Notes: generated by a model not told the origin, from the sequence alone. Shown: positions 35,424 to 44,204, numbered from the stretch's first letter. The stretch is DNA of 64,000 nucleotides from Gammaproteobacteria bacterium (GCA_013289615.1 JABCZO010000003.1:62001-126000), one strand, 5' to 3'. Numbers and translations: made by a program.

Positions 35424-36556
35424 AGCGGCGCATCCTCGGGATGCGGCGGCGCCACCGGCTCGACCTTCTCGCCGGCAGCTACCGCATGCACGCCCTGCAT
35501 GACGACCCGCTCGCCTGCGGCAAGGCCAGCGCCGACCAGCACGTCGTGCTCGCCGTAGCGGGTGACGGTGACGCGGCGCAGCTCCAGCCGCGAGTCGGAC
35601 GGGCGCACCACCCAAACCGCCGGCTGCTCCTTGTCGTGAAACAGCGCGGTGGCCGGTAGGCGCACCACGGGGCCGCTCGGCGCTGGGGCCGACAACGATA
35701 CTTGCGCGGTCATGCCCAGCGGCAGCTGTTGTCCGGCCGTATCGAGGGCCAGTTTGACGCGATAGGTGCGCGCTTGCGGGTCAGCGGCCGGGGAAATATC
35801 GCGCACCCGGCCGCCATAGCTTTTGCCTGGCATCGCCACCAGGCTGACCGTCGCCGCCTGCCCAACCGAAACGCCTGCCAGCTGCCCTTCCGGCACGCTG
35901 AAAAACACATCGCGCTCACCCGACCAGGCAAAGCCGAACACCGCCTGGCCGGCGGCGAGCACCTGACCTACCTCGGCCTGCTCGCTGGTGATGGTGCCGT
36001 CGTTATCGGCCAGCAGCGTGTTGTAGTGCAATTGCGCCTGCGCCAGCGCCAGTTGCTGCCTGGCCTGATCGCGCCCGGCGAGCGCTGATGCGTACGCGTC
36101 GTGCGTCTGATCGAGCTGCAGCTGGCTGATCAGATTCTGCGCCGCCTGCGCCTCGTCACGGTCGCGCTGCTGGGTCGCGAAAGTCAGGCGATGCTCGGCG
36201 GCGTCGAGTGCGGCCGCTGCCTGCGCCTGGATCTTCAAGGCATCGGCATCATCGAGTCTTGCCAGCGCCTGGCCTTTCTTCACGTTGTCGCCCAGGCGCG
36301 CAGAGCGCGACAGCAGCTGGCCGGCGACCCGGAATGACAGTGGCATTTCAAAGCGTGAATGCACTTCGCCGGGAAAGCGCGCCGCCAGCGCGCCATCCAC
36401 CGCCTCTACCGGCAGCGCTATCACGGTGTGTGCGGGTTCGGCCGGTGCGCTGTGCTTGCTGCAGCCCGACAGCAGGGCGAGCGAGGCGGCAACGGCGCTC
36501 AGCCAGGCGGCCGAAGGCCCAAACGCGCCGCTGGCGCGGCGATCATGACGGCTCAT
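35420..36556 (-). CDS. RND efflux periplasmic adaptor (HlyD/AcrA family lipoprotein)
   Basis: 378 residues. Lipobox LLSGC with Cys32 after a basic N-terminus. Lipoyl-like half motifs (RVAGQLLSRSARLGDNVKKG and LADNDGTITSEQAEVGQVL) flank an alpha hairpin (about 110-185), then beta-barrel and membrane-proximal domains. First gene of the efflux operon; its stop overlaps the RND start by 4 bp. It is divergent from a TetR regulator over a 170-bp region with an inverted repeat. Confidence 0.93.
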   Translation of the reverse strand: MSRHDRRASGAFGPSAAWLSAVAASLALLSGCSKHSAPAEPAHTVIALPVEAVDGALAARFPGEVHSRFEMPLSFRVAGQLLSRSARLGDNVKKGQALARLDDADALKIQAQAAAALDAAEHRLTFATQQRDRDEAQAAQNLISQLQLDQTHDAYASALAGRDQARQQLALAQAQLHYNTLLADNDGTITSEQAEVGQVLAAGQAVFGFAWSGERDVFFSVPEGQLAGVSVGQAATVSLVAMPGKSYGGRVRDISPAADPQARTYRVKLALDTAGQQLPLGMTAQVSLSAPAPSGPVVRLPATALFHDKEQPAVWVVRPSDSRLELRRVTVTRYGEHDVLVGAGLAAGERVVMQGVHAVAAGEKVEPVAPPHPEDAPL

Positions 36557-36654
36557 GCGCTACTCCTTCAAGCCACACCGACGAGCGACCGGGCGAGCCC
36601 TGGGGACCGGCGCTCGAGACCCGGCCACCGCCACAACATCCATATCTGAACTCT

Positions 36655-36670
36655 AATACGCATTGGTATT
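36655..36670. promoter_or_regulatory. candidate TetR operator
   Basis: AATAC (36655-36659) and GTATT (36666-36670) are inverted arms with a 6-bp spacer; a further GTATT lies about 15 bp downstream. The AT-rich patch is between the efflux operon and its divergent TetR regulator, the usual place for a shared operator. Confidence 0.45.
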
Positions 36671-36726
36671 TGAAAGCAACTTTGTATTCTGATGCTGGCG
36701 CCGCGAAGACGTGCTAGCATGGGCGC

Positions 36727-37335
36727 ATGGCACGTCGAAGACTCACTCGCGAGGAAAGTCGTGATCTCACCCGCCAGCGGCTGCTCGAGGCCGGCGCGGT
36801 CATCATCGCCAAGAAGGGCTTGAACGGCGCCAGCGTTGAAGACATCGCCGCCCACGCCGGCTACACCCGCGGCGCGTTCCATTCGAATTTCCGCAGCAAG
36901 GCGGAATTGTTCGTCGAGCTTCTCAAGCGCGATCACCAGGACGTGCAACAGGGGCTGCAGCAGATCCTGAGCGCCGGCCTGTCGCTGCAGGACATGCAGC
37001 AGCAGCTGCAGATGTTCTACAGCCAGGTTTACCGAGGCAATGTCAGCTACGTCTTGTGGGCCGAAGCGCGGCTGCAGGCGCTGCGCGATGCCAAGTTTCG
37101 CACCCGGCTGAGCGCCTTGCTGCTGGAGAAACGCGACATGATTGCCTATTTCATCACCCAGTTCAGCGCGGCCATGCACCGGCAGCCGCCCGCGCCGGCT
37201 GGCGATCTGGCGTTCGCCACCATGGCGCTGATTGATGGCATGCGCTTCTACAATGCCTGCCTGCCGGAGCAACTGCCGGACGCCAGCGTGCAGGCGGCCC
37301 TGGGTACAGTATTCAGTGCGACGTTCTTCGACTGA
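36727..37335 (+). CDS. TetR/AcrR-family repressor
   Basis: 202 residues. TetR HTH at about residues 9-58 (RQRLLEAGAVIIAKKGLNGA, EDIAAHAGYTRGAFHSNFRSK), then a helical ligand domain with an AcrR-like C-terminal part. Divergent from the RND efflux operon, it almost certainly represses that operon and itself. The 3' end overlaps the start of the BtuF-like gene by 20 bp. Confidence 0.92.
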   Translation: MARRRLTREESRDLTRQRLLEAGAVIIAKKGLNGASVEDIAAHAGYTRGAFHSNFRSKAELFVELLKRDHQDVQQGLQQILSAGLSLQDMQQQLQMFYSQVYRGNVSYVLWAEARLQALRDAKFRTRLSALLLEKRDMIAYFITQFSAAMHRQPPAPAGDLAFATMALIDGMRFYNACLPEQLPDASVQAALGTVFSATFFD

Positions 37336-38251
37336 GGCAATCGCGCTCATCCTCGGCGCGCTGGCGCTGCTGCTAGCGCGGTTGCCGGCGGCGCACAGCG
37401 CCGCGGCACCGGCACCTGCGCCGGCGCCCGCGCTGCAGCTGCAGGATGACGAACAGCGCCCGCTCGAGCTGGCGCGCCCGGCGCAGCGCATCGTCAGCCT
37501 GGCACCCGGGGCCACGGCGATGCTGTTTGCCGCCGGGGCCGGGGCGCACGTGGTCGGCACCAGCCAGTACTCCAACGAGCCGGAAGCGGCCAAAGCAATC
37601 GAGCGCATCGGCGATGCCCAGAGCTTCGACCTGGAGCGCATCCTGGCGCTGCATCCGGACGTGGTGGTGGTGTGGAGCGGCGGCACCTCGGCAACGCAGC
37701 TCGCGCGCCTGCAAGGCGTCGGTCTTCGCATCTATCGGCATCGCCTGACCGGCCTGGACGATCTTCCATCGAGCCTGCTGCGCTTGGGTCGCCTGGCCGG
37801 CACGCCAGCGCAGGCGCAGGCGGCCGCCGCGCAGTTCGGCGAGCGGATCGCGGCGCTGCGCGGCCTCTACCGGCAGGCGCCGCCGGCCACGGTGCTGATC
37901 CAGGTGTGGAACCGGCCGATCTATACGGTCGGCCGCACCCAGATCATGACCGATGTGATTCACGCCTGCGGCTATCGCAACGTCTACGAGGACCTTGGCG
38001 ATCCGGGACCAGCGGTCACGCTCGAGTCGGTACTGGCGCGCGACCCGCAGATCATCCTGGCGCTGCCACCCGACCAGAAAGCCGGGCTCGAGTGGCTGGC
38101 CGCCTGGCAGGCCTATCCGTCGATGCAGGCGGTGCGTTCCGGACGCGTGATCTCATGGACCGACCAGCGCCTGAGCCGCCTCGGGCCCAGTATCGTCGAC
38201 GCGGCCGAGGACCTGTGCCGTGCCCTGCGCCAGCCGCCAGCGCGTTCCTGA
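37316..38251 (+). CDS. cobalamin/heme-type ABC substrate-binding protein (BtuF-like)
   Basis: 311 residues. The GTG start at 37316 gives a good signal peptide (basic VRRSSTEA, then ILGALALLLARLPAAHSA); it overlaps the tetR end by 20 bp. Class III binding-protein fold: RIVSLAPGATAMLFAAGAG, LERILALHPDVVVVW, a long helix, and VYEDLGDPGPAVTLESVLARDPQIIL. BtuF-type proteins bind vitamin B12, heme or siderophores for an ABC importer, but no permease/ATPase is adjacent, so partners must lie elsewhere. The precise ligand is unknown. Confidence 0.87.
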   Translation: MRRSSTEAIALILGALALLLARLPAAHSAAAPAPAPAPALQLQDDEQRPLELARPAQRIVSLAPGATAMLFAAGAGAHVVGTSQYSNEPEAAKAIERIGDAQSFDLERILALHPDVVVVWSGGTSATQLARLQGVGLRIYRHRLTGLDDLPSSLLRLGRLAGTPAQAQAAAAQFGERIAALRGLYRQAPPATVLIQVWNRPIYTVGRTQIMTDVIHACGYRNVYEDLGDPGPAVTLESVLARDPQIILALPPDQKAGLEWLAAWQAYPSMQAVRSGRVISWTDQRLSRLGPSIVDAAEDLCRALRQPPARS

Positions 38252-38258
38252 CACATTC

Positions 38259-38288
38259 TTGACGCACGGCCGCGGCGCTCGCCATACT
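38259..38288 (+). promoter_or_regulatory. candidate trp operon promoter
   Basis: TTGACG (38259-38264), an 18-bp spacer and CATACT (38283-38288) fit a sigma-70 promoter. Initiation would fall near 38295, almost at the leader ATG at 38298, implying a very short or absent 5' leader before the peptide. No TrpR operator is recognised. Confidence 0.5.
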
Positions 38289-38297
38289 CCGGCGCCT

Positions 38298-38384
38298 ATG
38301 TCAGTGATCGTCGGGTCCGCCGGTGCGTGGTGGTGGCGCAGCTTCGCTAGCGGAGTGGGCGCTGGACGTTGCGGCATGTCTTAA
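38298..38384 (+). CDS. trpL: trp operon leader peptide with three tandem Trp codons
   Basis: 28 residues: a short N-terminal part, then Ala-Trp-Trp-Trp-Arg with the TGG triplets at 38328-38336, ending TCT-TAA at 38384. Its place between a promoter and a terminator hairpin directly before trpE makes it the sensor of charged tRNA-Trp. A ribosome stalled on the Trp codons would leave the segment from 38351 free to form the antiterminator. There is no clear Shine-Dalgarno before the ATG, so it may be translated almost leaderless. Confidence 0.88.
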   Translation: MSVIVGSAGAWWWRSFASGVGAGRCGMS

Positions 38385-38426
38385 TTCGAATCTAACAGGT
38401 ACAAGCAAACACCAGACCCATCTCCG
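38351..38426 (+). promoter_or_regulatory. trp antiterminator (region 2:3 pairing)
   Basis: CGGAGTGGG (38351-38359) can pair with CCCATCTCCG (38417-38426) with one bulged T, and CTGG (38362-38365) with CCAG (38412-38415), extending the same helix. This pairing uses the 5' arm of the terminator and so excludes it. Region 2 starts 15 nt after the last Trp codon, as the stalling model requires. Confidence 0.75.
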
Positions 38427-38452
38427 GAAGCATCCGGGATGGGTTTTTTATT
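38416..38452 (+). terminator. trp attenuator: rho-independent terminator before trpE
   Basis: ACCCATC (38416-38422) pairs with GATGGGT (38438-38444) and CCGGA (38424-38428) with TCCGG (38433-38437), with T38423 bulged and loop AGCA; six T residues follow (38444-38449). The stem's 3' arm also holds the only purine-rich stretch before the trpE ATG (38456), so the hairpin may block translation as well as transcription. Confidence 0.9.
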
Positions 38453-38455
38453 ATT

Positions 38456-39841
38456 ATGAAGCCGCCCTTCGACATCGCCGGCGATTTCGACACACCGGTG
38501 TCGGCGTTCGCCAAACTCGCGCCGTTCGAGCCGCGCTTTCTTCTCGAAAGCGTCGAGGGCGGCGAGCGCATCGCACGTTATTCCTTCATCGGCTTTGGCG
38601 ACGTGCTGCAGGTGCGGCTCGACCAGCAGTCGTTCGTGCTCGGTGACGAACGGCGTGCGCTGCCGCGTACCCAGGCGGAACTGCTCGACGGCCTGCGCAC
38701 CGCGTTGCGCCGGCTGCCGTCCCCGACCCCGACGCTCGGACAGGTGCCGCTGGCGGGCGGCCTGGTCGGCTTTACCTCCTACGACGTCGTGCGTTTTTTC
38801 GAGCGCCTGCCACAACGCCTGGCGCCGCTGCCGGCCGTGCCGCTGCTGCATTACCTGGCGCCGCGCTCGCTGCTGGTATTCGATCACGTCAGCCGCGGCA
38901 TTGCGCTGCTGCACGCCGGCAGCGACGCGGAGCGCGAATCGCTGCGCCGCGAGCTGATCCGCGCGCTGCGCGGTGCGGTGCCCTTCATCCGCACCGGCGG
39001 CGGCTTCAGCGTGCCGACACCGGCGTTGACGCGCGCTGAATACATCGGCGGCGTGCAGCGGGTGCAGGACTACATCGGCGCCGGCGACGTCTACCAGCTG
39101 GTGCTGTCATCGCGCTTCGCGGGCCGGCATGCGCTCGACCCGTTCCAGGTCTATCGCGCGCTGCGGCTGATCAACCCATCGCCCTACATGTACTTCTGCC
39201 GGCTCGGTGCCATGACCGTGGTGGGCTCATCACCCGAGGCACTCGTGAAGCTCAGCCGCGGGCAGGCGGAGCTGCGGCCGATTGCCGGCACGCGACCGCG
39301 GGCCGACGATGCGCTGGTCGATGCACGGCTGGAGGCCGAACTGCGCGCCGATATCAAGGAAAATGCCGAACACGTGATGCTGGTGGATCTGGCGCGCAAT
39401 GACCTGGGCCGCGTTGCCATCCCCGGCAGTGTGCGGGTCGAACCGTATCGCTCGATCGAGCGTTACAGCCACGTGATGCACATCGTCAGCGGCGTGCGCG
39501 GCCAGCTCGCGGCGCAGTGCGACGCCTTCGACCTGTTCGCTGCAACGTTTCCGGCCGGCACGCTGGTCGGTGCGCCCAAGGTGCGGGCCATGGAAATCAT
39601 CGAGGAGCTCGAGCCGGTGAGGCGCGGCCTGTACGGCGGCACGATCGGCTACTTCGGAGCCCAGGGCGATATGGATCAGGCGATCACGATACGCACGCTG
39701 GTGTTTCATGACGATGAGTACAGCTACCAGGCCGGCGCCGGCATCGTCGCCGACAGCATACCGGCGGCCGAGCACGATGAGGTGCTCGCCAAGAGTGCGG
39801 CGCTGCTGGGCGCGCTGAAACTCGCGGAGGAGGGCCTGTGA
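38456..39841 (+). CDS. trpE: anthranilate synthase component I
   Basis: 461 residues, a short TrpE. It makes anthranilate from chorismate with TrpG supplying ammonia. The feedback-inhibition motif LLES is at residues 29-32, and the catalytic C-terminal half has RPIAGTRPRADDA, ELRADIKENAEHVMLVDLARND, and TFPAGTLVGAPKVRAMEII. Retention of LLES argues for TrpE rather than PabB. It starts 7 nt after the attenuator T-tract and its stop overlaps the trpG GTG by 4 bp. Confidence 0.95.
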   Translation: MKPPFDIAGDFDTPVSAFAKLAPFEPRFLLESVEGGERIARYSFIGFGDVLQVRLDQQSFVLGDERRALPRTQAELLDGLRTALRRLPSPTPTLGQVPLAGGLVGFTSYDVVRFFERLPQRLAPLPAVPLLHYLAPRSLLVFDHVSRGIALLHAGSDAERESLRRELIRALRGAVPFIRTGGGFSVPTPALTRAEYIGGVQRVQDYIGAGDVYQLVLSSRFAGRHALDPFQVYRALRLINPSPYMYFCRLGAMTVVGSSPEALVKLSRGQAELRPIAGTRPRADDALVDARLEAELRADIKENAEHVMLVDLARNDLGRVAIPGSVRVEPYRSIERYSHVMHIVSGVRGQLAAQCDAFDLFAATFPAGTLVGAPKVRAMEIIEELEPVRRGLYGGTIGYFGAQGDMDQAITIRTLVFHDDEYSYQAGAGIVADSIPAAEHDEVLAKSAALLGALKLAEEGL

Positions 39842-40434
39842 GGGCGCGCTTGCTGCTGATCGATAACTACGACTCCTTCACCTACAACCTGGTGCAGGGG
39901 TTCCTGGTGCTGGGCGCGGACGTGCGTGTCTATCGCAACGACGCCATCACGGTGGAAGAAGCGCGCGCGCTGGCCCCGACGCACCTGTGCATCTCGCCCG
40001 GTCCTGGCACGCCGCAGCGCGCCGGGGTATCAATGCCGATGGTGCGCGCTTTCGCCGGACTGATCCCGGTGTTTGGCGTGTGCCTCGGGCATCAATCGAT
40101 CGTCGAGGTGTTCGGCGGCACGGTGCTGCGCGCCGGCCGGCTGATGCATGGCAAGACCTCGCTGATCGATCACGACGAACGCGGCGTGTTCGAGGATGTT
40201 GCCGCGGGCTGCGAGGTCGGCCGCTATCACTCGCTGATAGCCGAAGCCGATTCGATGCCGGCCGAGCTCGAGGTCAGCGCCCGTACGGCCGAAGGCGAGA
40301 TCATGGGCGTGCGCCACCGTCAGCTGATGGTCGAGGGCGTACAGTTTCATCCAGAGAGCGTGCTGACGCCGGACGGACCGGCGATGATGCGCAATTTCCT
40401 GCGCTTCAGCGGCGGCGAGCGCGGCGCGGATTGA
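39838..40434 (+). CDS. trpG: anthranilate synthase component II (glutamine amidotransferase)
   Basis: 198 residues, GTG start overlapping the trpE stop. Class I amidotransferase: LLIDNYDSFTYNLVQ at the N-terminus, oxyanion loop SPGPGTP (53-59), nucleophile Cys82 in GVCLGHQ, and the His/Glu dyad in VQFHPESVL. It delivers ammonia to TrpE and may also serve PabB, since no separate pabA is visible here. Unlike E. coli, it is not fused to trpD. Confidence 0.96.
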   Translation: MRARLLLIDNYDSFTYNLVQGFLVLGADVRVYRNDAITVEEARALAPTHLCISPGPGTPQRAGVSMPMVRAFAGLIPVFGVCLGHQSIVEVFGGTVLRAGRLMHGKTSLIDHDERGVFEDVAAGCEVGRYHSLIAEADSMPAELEVSARTAEGEIMGVRHRQLMVEGVQFHPESVLTPDGPAMMRNFLRFSGGERGAD

Positions 40435-40444
40435 GGTCACGCTC

Positions 40445-41503
40445 ATGACTGACGCCCTGGTGCTGCGTGCGATGCTCGATCGGCTGCTCGAGCGCGAGAA
40501 TCTCAGTCAGCAGGAGGCCGCGCAGCTGCTGACCGCGCTGACCGCGCATGACCTGGCGCCGGCGCTCGCCGGCGCACTGCTGGCCGCGTTGCAGGCCAAG
40601 GGCGTCACGGCCGAGGAGTTGCGCGGCTTTGCCGGATCGATGCGCTCGCTGGCGCGCCTGCCGCAGCTGCCGGCACTGCCCGACGCAGTCGATATCGTCG
40701 GCACCGGCGGGGATCGCTCCGGCAGCCTGAATCTGTCCACCGGCGCCGCGCTGCTGGCGGCTGCCTGCGGACTGCCGGTGGTCAAGCACGGCAATCGCGC
40801 GATCTCGAGCCGCGCCGGCAGCGCCGACGTACTGGAGGCGCTGGGGCTGCCGCTGCCGCTGGACGAAACCGCGGCCGGCCGCTGCTTTGCCGCGCTCGGC
40901 TTTACCTTTCTGTTTGCGCCCTACTACCACGCCGCCACCAGGAGCATCGCACCGGTGCGCGCGGCACTGGGGGTGCGCACCGTGTTCAACCTGCTTGGCC
41001 CGCTGAGTAACCCGGCGGCGCCGCCACACCTGGTGATCGGCGCCTTCAGCATCGCGACCGCGGAACTGATGGCGCATTCGCTGGTCGGCAGCGGCATCAA
41101 ACGCGCCTTCGTGATTCACGGCGCCGAAGGCTGGGACGAGCCGACACCGATCGGCAGCTTTACGCTGTTCGATGTCGGTGCCGAGAGCGTGCGCCGCGAG
41201 CAGCGCACACCGGCCGATTATGGTTTACCGCAGTGCGATGCCGGCGCGCTGGCCGGCGCCGACGCTCCTCACAATGCGCTCGAGCTCACGCGCGTGCTGC
41301 ACGGCGGCGGCGGCGCGGCGCATCGGCACGCGCTGCTGCTCGGCGCCGCACTGGCGCTGGAAGTCAGCGGCCGCGAGAGTTCCGCCACGCTGGCGATCGC
41401 GCGCGCAGCGCAGGCGATCGACGGGGGTGCTGCCGCCGATCTGCTGTTGCGTCTGGAGCGCTTCGGCGCCGAGGAAAAACTGCGTGCGAGTCCCGGCCTG
41501 TGA
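40445..41503 (+). CDS. trpD: anthranilate phosphoribosyltransferase
   Basis: 352 residues. It transfers phosphoribose from PRPP to anthranilate. The diagnostic loop GTGGDRSGSLNLST (about residue 84) binds PRPP, and VKHGNRAISSRAGSADVLEALG is the anthranilate-binding region; Asp-Glu metal ligands lie in HGAEGWDEPTPIG. It begins 10 bp after trpG, and its stop overlaps the trpC GTG (GTGA). Confidence 0.96.
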   Translation: MTDALVLRAMLDRLLERENLSQQEAAQLLTALTAHDLAPALAGALLAALQAKGVTAEELRGFAGSMRSLARLPQLPALPDAVDIVGTGGDRSGSLNLSTGAALLAAACGLPVVKHGNRAISSRAGSADVLEALGLPLPLDETAAGRCFAALGFTFLFAPYYHAATRSIAPVRAALGVRTVFNLLGPLSNPAAPPHLVIGAFSIATAELMAHSLVGSGIKRAFVIHGAEGWDEPTPIGSFTLFDVGAESVRREQRTPADYGLPQCDAGALAGADAPHNALELTRVLHGGGGAAHRHALLLGAALALEVSGRESSATLAIARAAQAIDGGAAADLLLRLERFGAEEKLRASPGL

Positions 41504-42327
41504 GCGCGGATTTTCTCGCCGCGATGGCACAGGCCAGTCACGCGCGGGTCGCGCGCGCGCAGCAGCTTTGTCCGCAGCAAGAACTTCAGGCTCTGGCCAG
41601 GGCGGTGCCGAGGGCACCAGCGCTGCGGCTGTCGCAACACGGCTTTGATCTGATCGCCGAGGTCAAGCGGCGCTCGCCGGCGGCCGGACAGCTCAGGCCA
41701 GCCAGCGATGACATCGCCGTGCGCGTGGCCGCGTACGCCGATGCCGGCGCCGCGGCCATCTCGGTCCTGACCGAGCCCAGCCGCTTCGATGGCACGCTAG
41801 CGCATGTCACACAGGCGGCGCAGGGGCTGGCGGGGCGCATCCCGGTGATGCGCAAGGATTTCCTTGTCGATGCCTACCAGGTGTATGAGGCGCGGCTGGC
41901 CGGGGCGGGCGGCGTGCTGATCATTCTGCGCATGCTGACCCGTGCCCAGATCGAAGCACTGCTCGAGGCCGCGGCACAGCTGGAACTGTTCACGCTGCTG
42001 GAAGCTTTCGATGAGGTCGATCTGAAACTGGCGGCCGAACTGGTGCGCGAGCATGGGCGGCGCGCAGCGCTACTGGTGGGGGTGAATTGCCGCGACCTGG
42101 TGACGCTCAAGGTCGTGCCCGGCAGGCTCGAGGCGCTGGCGCCGCTGCTGCCGCGCACGGTGCCGCGGGTGGCCGAGAGCGGGGTGTCGACCGGCGCCGA
42201 CGCGGCGCGCCTGGCGGCCGAGGGCTATGACGTCGCGCTGGTGGGCAGCGCGCTGATGCAATCGGGCGATCCGCTCAAGCTCGCCGCCTCGATGCTGGCG
42301 GCCGGGCGCGCCGGCGCACGGGCCTGA
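41500..42327 (+). CDS. trpC: indole-3-glycerol-phosphate synthase
   Basis: 275 residues from the GTG at 41500. TIM barrel: IAEVKRRSPAAGQL with the substrate-binding Lys/Ser region (the usual Ser-Pro-Ser reads Ser-Pro-Ala), SVLTEPSRFDGTL, VMRKDFLVDAYQVYEAR with the catalytic Lys-Asp, VGVNCRDLVTL, and AESGVSTGADA. A monofunctional enzyme, separate from trpF. It makes indole-glycerol phosphate from CdRP, which TrpA then cleaves. Its stop is 7 bp before trpF. Confidence 0.95.
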   Translation: MSADFLAAMAQASHARVARAQQLCPQQELQALARAVPRAPALRLSQHGFDLIAEVKRRSPAAGQLRPASDDIAVRVAAYADAGAAAISVLTEPSRFDGTLAHVTQAAQGLAGRIPVMRKDFLVDAYQVYEARLAGAGGVLIILRMLTRAQIEALLEAAAQLELFTLLEAFDEVDLKLAAELVREHGRRAALLVGVNCRDLVTLKVVPGRLEALAPLLPRTVPRVAESGVSTGADAARLAAEGYDVALVGSALMQSGDPLKLAASMLAAGRAGARA

Positions 42328-42334
42328 GGCTGTC

Positions 42335-42940
42335 ATGTGGCTGAAGATCTGCGGCATGACCGACCCGGATGCGGTGCAAGCGGCGCTGGCGGCACGGGTG
42401 GACGCGATCGGGTTCGTGTTCTCGGCGTCGGTACGCCGGCTGGAACCCGCGCAGGCGGCGCAGCTGGCGGCTGGTGCGCGCTCTCGTGCCACCCTGGTCG
42501 CCGTGACCTTGCATCCGCAACAGCCGCTGATCGACCAGATAATCCGCGTATTCAAGCCCGACGCGCTGCAGGCCGACCTGTCCGACTTCGAGCGCCTGCG
42601 CCTGCCCGATACGCTGGCGCGCCTGCCGGTGCTGCGCGCCGATGTCGCTGCCGGCACCCCGCTGCCGCGCCGATTCCTGTTCGAAGGCGCGCGCAGCGGC
42701 AGCGGCGCAGCAGCGGATTGGGAAACGGCCGCGAGGCTGGCGCGTGCGAGCGAACTGATACTGGCCGGCGGGCTCAATGTGCACAATATCGCCGCCGCGA
42801 TCCGCGCCGTGCGACCCTATGGCGTCGATGTGTCGAGCGGTGTCGAGTCGGCTCCGGGCCGCAAGAGCGTGCAGAAGATCGCTGAATTTGTCGAAGCCGC
42901 GAGGGCGGCATTGCAGGGGATGGCTCATGATGCAAATTGA
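42335..42940 (+). CDS. trpF: phosphoribosylanthranilate isomerase
   Basis: 201 residues. The N-terminal KICGMTDPDAV carries the catalytic Cys; GFVFSASVRRL is followed by a barrel, then LAGGLNVHNI and GVDVSSGVESAPGRKSVQKI with the catalytic Asp and the phosphate-binding C-terminus. It performs the Amadori rearrangement of PRA to CdRP. The 3' end overlaps trpB by 14 bp. Confidence 0.95.
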   Translation: MWLKICGMTDPDAVQAALAARVDAIGFVFSASVRRLEPAQAAQLAAGARSRATLVAVTLHPQQPLIDQIIRVFKPDALQADLSDFERLRLPDTLARLPVLRADVAAGTPLPRRFLFEGARSGSGAAADWETAARLARASELILAGGLNVHNIAAAIRAVRPYGVDVSSGVESAPGRKSVQKIAEFVEAARAALQGMAHDAN

Positions 42941-44204
42941 ACAGATTGATACGGTGCCGGAACACGAGCGCGCGCTGGCGGATCTGCTGGCGGGGCGTTA
43001 CCCGGACGAGCGCGGGCGCTACGGGGCGTTTGGCGGTCGCTACGTGCCGGAGACGCTGATTCCGGCGCACGAAAGACTGGAGCGCGGCGCACGCCGCTGG
43101 CTCGCGGATGCTGAATTTCAATCCGAGCTGGATCAGCAACTGCGCGACTGGGTAGGCCGGCCGACGCCGATCAGCCCGGCGCCGCACCTGTCGAAGCGCT
43201 GGGGCGCGCAGGTGTGGCTAAAGCGCGAGGACCTCGCGCACACCGGTGCGCACAAGATCAACAACGCGCTCGGCCAGGCACTGCTGGCGCGCCGGCTGGG
43301 TGCCAGGCGCGTGGTGGCGGAGACCGGCGCGGGCCAGCATGGGGTCGCCAGCGCGGCGGCTTGCGCGCGCGTCGGCCTGCCGTGCACGGTGTACATGGGC
43401 GAGGTCGACATGGCGCGCCAGGCGCCCAATGTCGGGCGAATGAAGCTGCTCGGGGCCACCGTGGTTGCGGTCGCGAGCGGCGATCGTACGCTGCGTGCGG
43501 CGATCGACGAGGCGCTGCGTGACTGGGTCTCCGATCCGACCAGCAGCTACTACCTGCTCGGTTCGGCGGTGGGCGCTCATCCCTATCCGTACATCGTTCG
43601 CGAACTGCAGGCGATCATCGGGCGCGAAGCTCGTGCGCAGATGCTCGAGCACGCCGGTGCGCTGCCCGATCTGGTGGTCGCCTGCGTCGGCGGCGGATCG
43701 AATGCCATCGGCCTGTTTCACGCTTTTCTCGGCGATCGCAGCGTCGCCATGCTCGGCGTCGAGGCCGGCGGCCGCGGCGCCGGACTGGGAGACAATGCGG
43801 CCACGCTGGTCTACGGCCACCCCGGGGTGCTGCACGGGAGTTATTCGATGCTGCTGCAGGATCGACACGGCCAGATCCAGGAGACGCATTCGATATCGGC
43901 CGGGCTGGACTATCCTGGCGTGGGCCCGGAACACGCGCTGCTGGCATCGATCGGTCGCGTGCGCTACGAGGCGGCGAGCGACGATGAGGCACTTGCGGCG
44001 GTGAAGGAATGCTGTGAGTGCGAAGGCATCCTGCCGGCGATCGAGAGCGCGCACGCGCTCGCCGGGGCGCGCCGTTGGGCCGCATCGCATCCCGGTACGC
44101 GCATCCTGGTCGGGGTGTCGGGGCGCGGCGATAAGGACATGCTGACGCTGACCCAGAGCTTGCTGGCGCCGCTCGCCTCGGCGCTCAAAGAGGCTCAGCC
44201 ATGA
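42927..44204 (+). CDS. trpB: tryptophan synthase beta chain
   Basis: 425 residues from the ATG at 42927 (a second ATG follows at once). The PLP lysine is Lys110 in HTGAHKINNALGQ; the phosphate loop is VACVGGGSNAIG; ETGAGQHGVAS and GRGDKDMLT are also present. It condenses indole and serine to Trp, with indole channelled from TrpA. The extra N-terminal stretch of about 25 residues is longer than in E. coli TrpB (397). The stop overlaps the trpA ATG by 4 bp. Confidence 0.96.
   Translation: MMQIEQIDTVPEHERALADLLAGRYPDERGRYGAFGGRYVPETLIPAHERLERGARRWLADAEFQSELDQQLRDWVGRPTPISPAPHLSKRWGAQVWLKREDLAHTGAHKINNALGQALLARRLGARRVVAETGAGQHGVASAAACARVGLPCTVYMGEVDMARQAPNVGRMKLLGATVVAVASGDRTLRAAIDEALRDWVSDPTSSYYLLGSAVGAHPYPYIVRELQAIIGREARAQMLEHAGALPDLVVACVGGGSNAIGLFHAFLGDRSVAMLGVEAGGRGAGLGDNAATLVYGHPGVLHGSYSMLLQDRHGQIQETHSISAGLDYPGVGPEHALLASIGRVRYEAASDDEALAAVKECCECEGILPAIESAHALAGARRWAASHPGTRILVGVSGRGDKDMLTLTQSLLAPLASALKEAQP

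Noticed and set aside
35424-35615. N-terminal extension of the RND pump frame
   Set aside because: It overlaps the adaptor gene and has no RND character; the GTG at 35423 is directly before the first TM helix.
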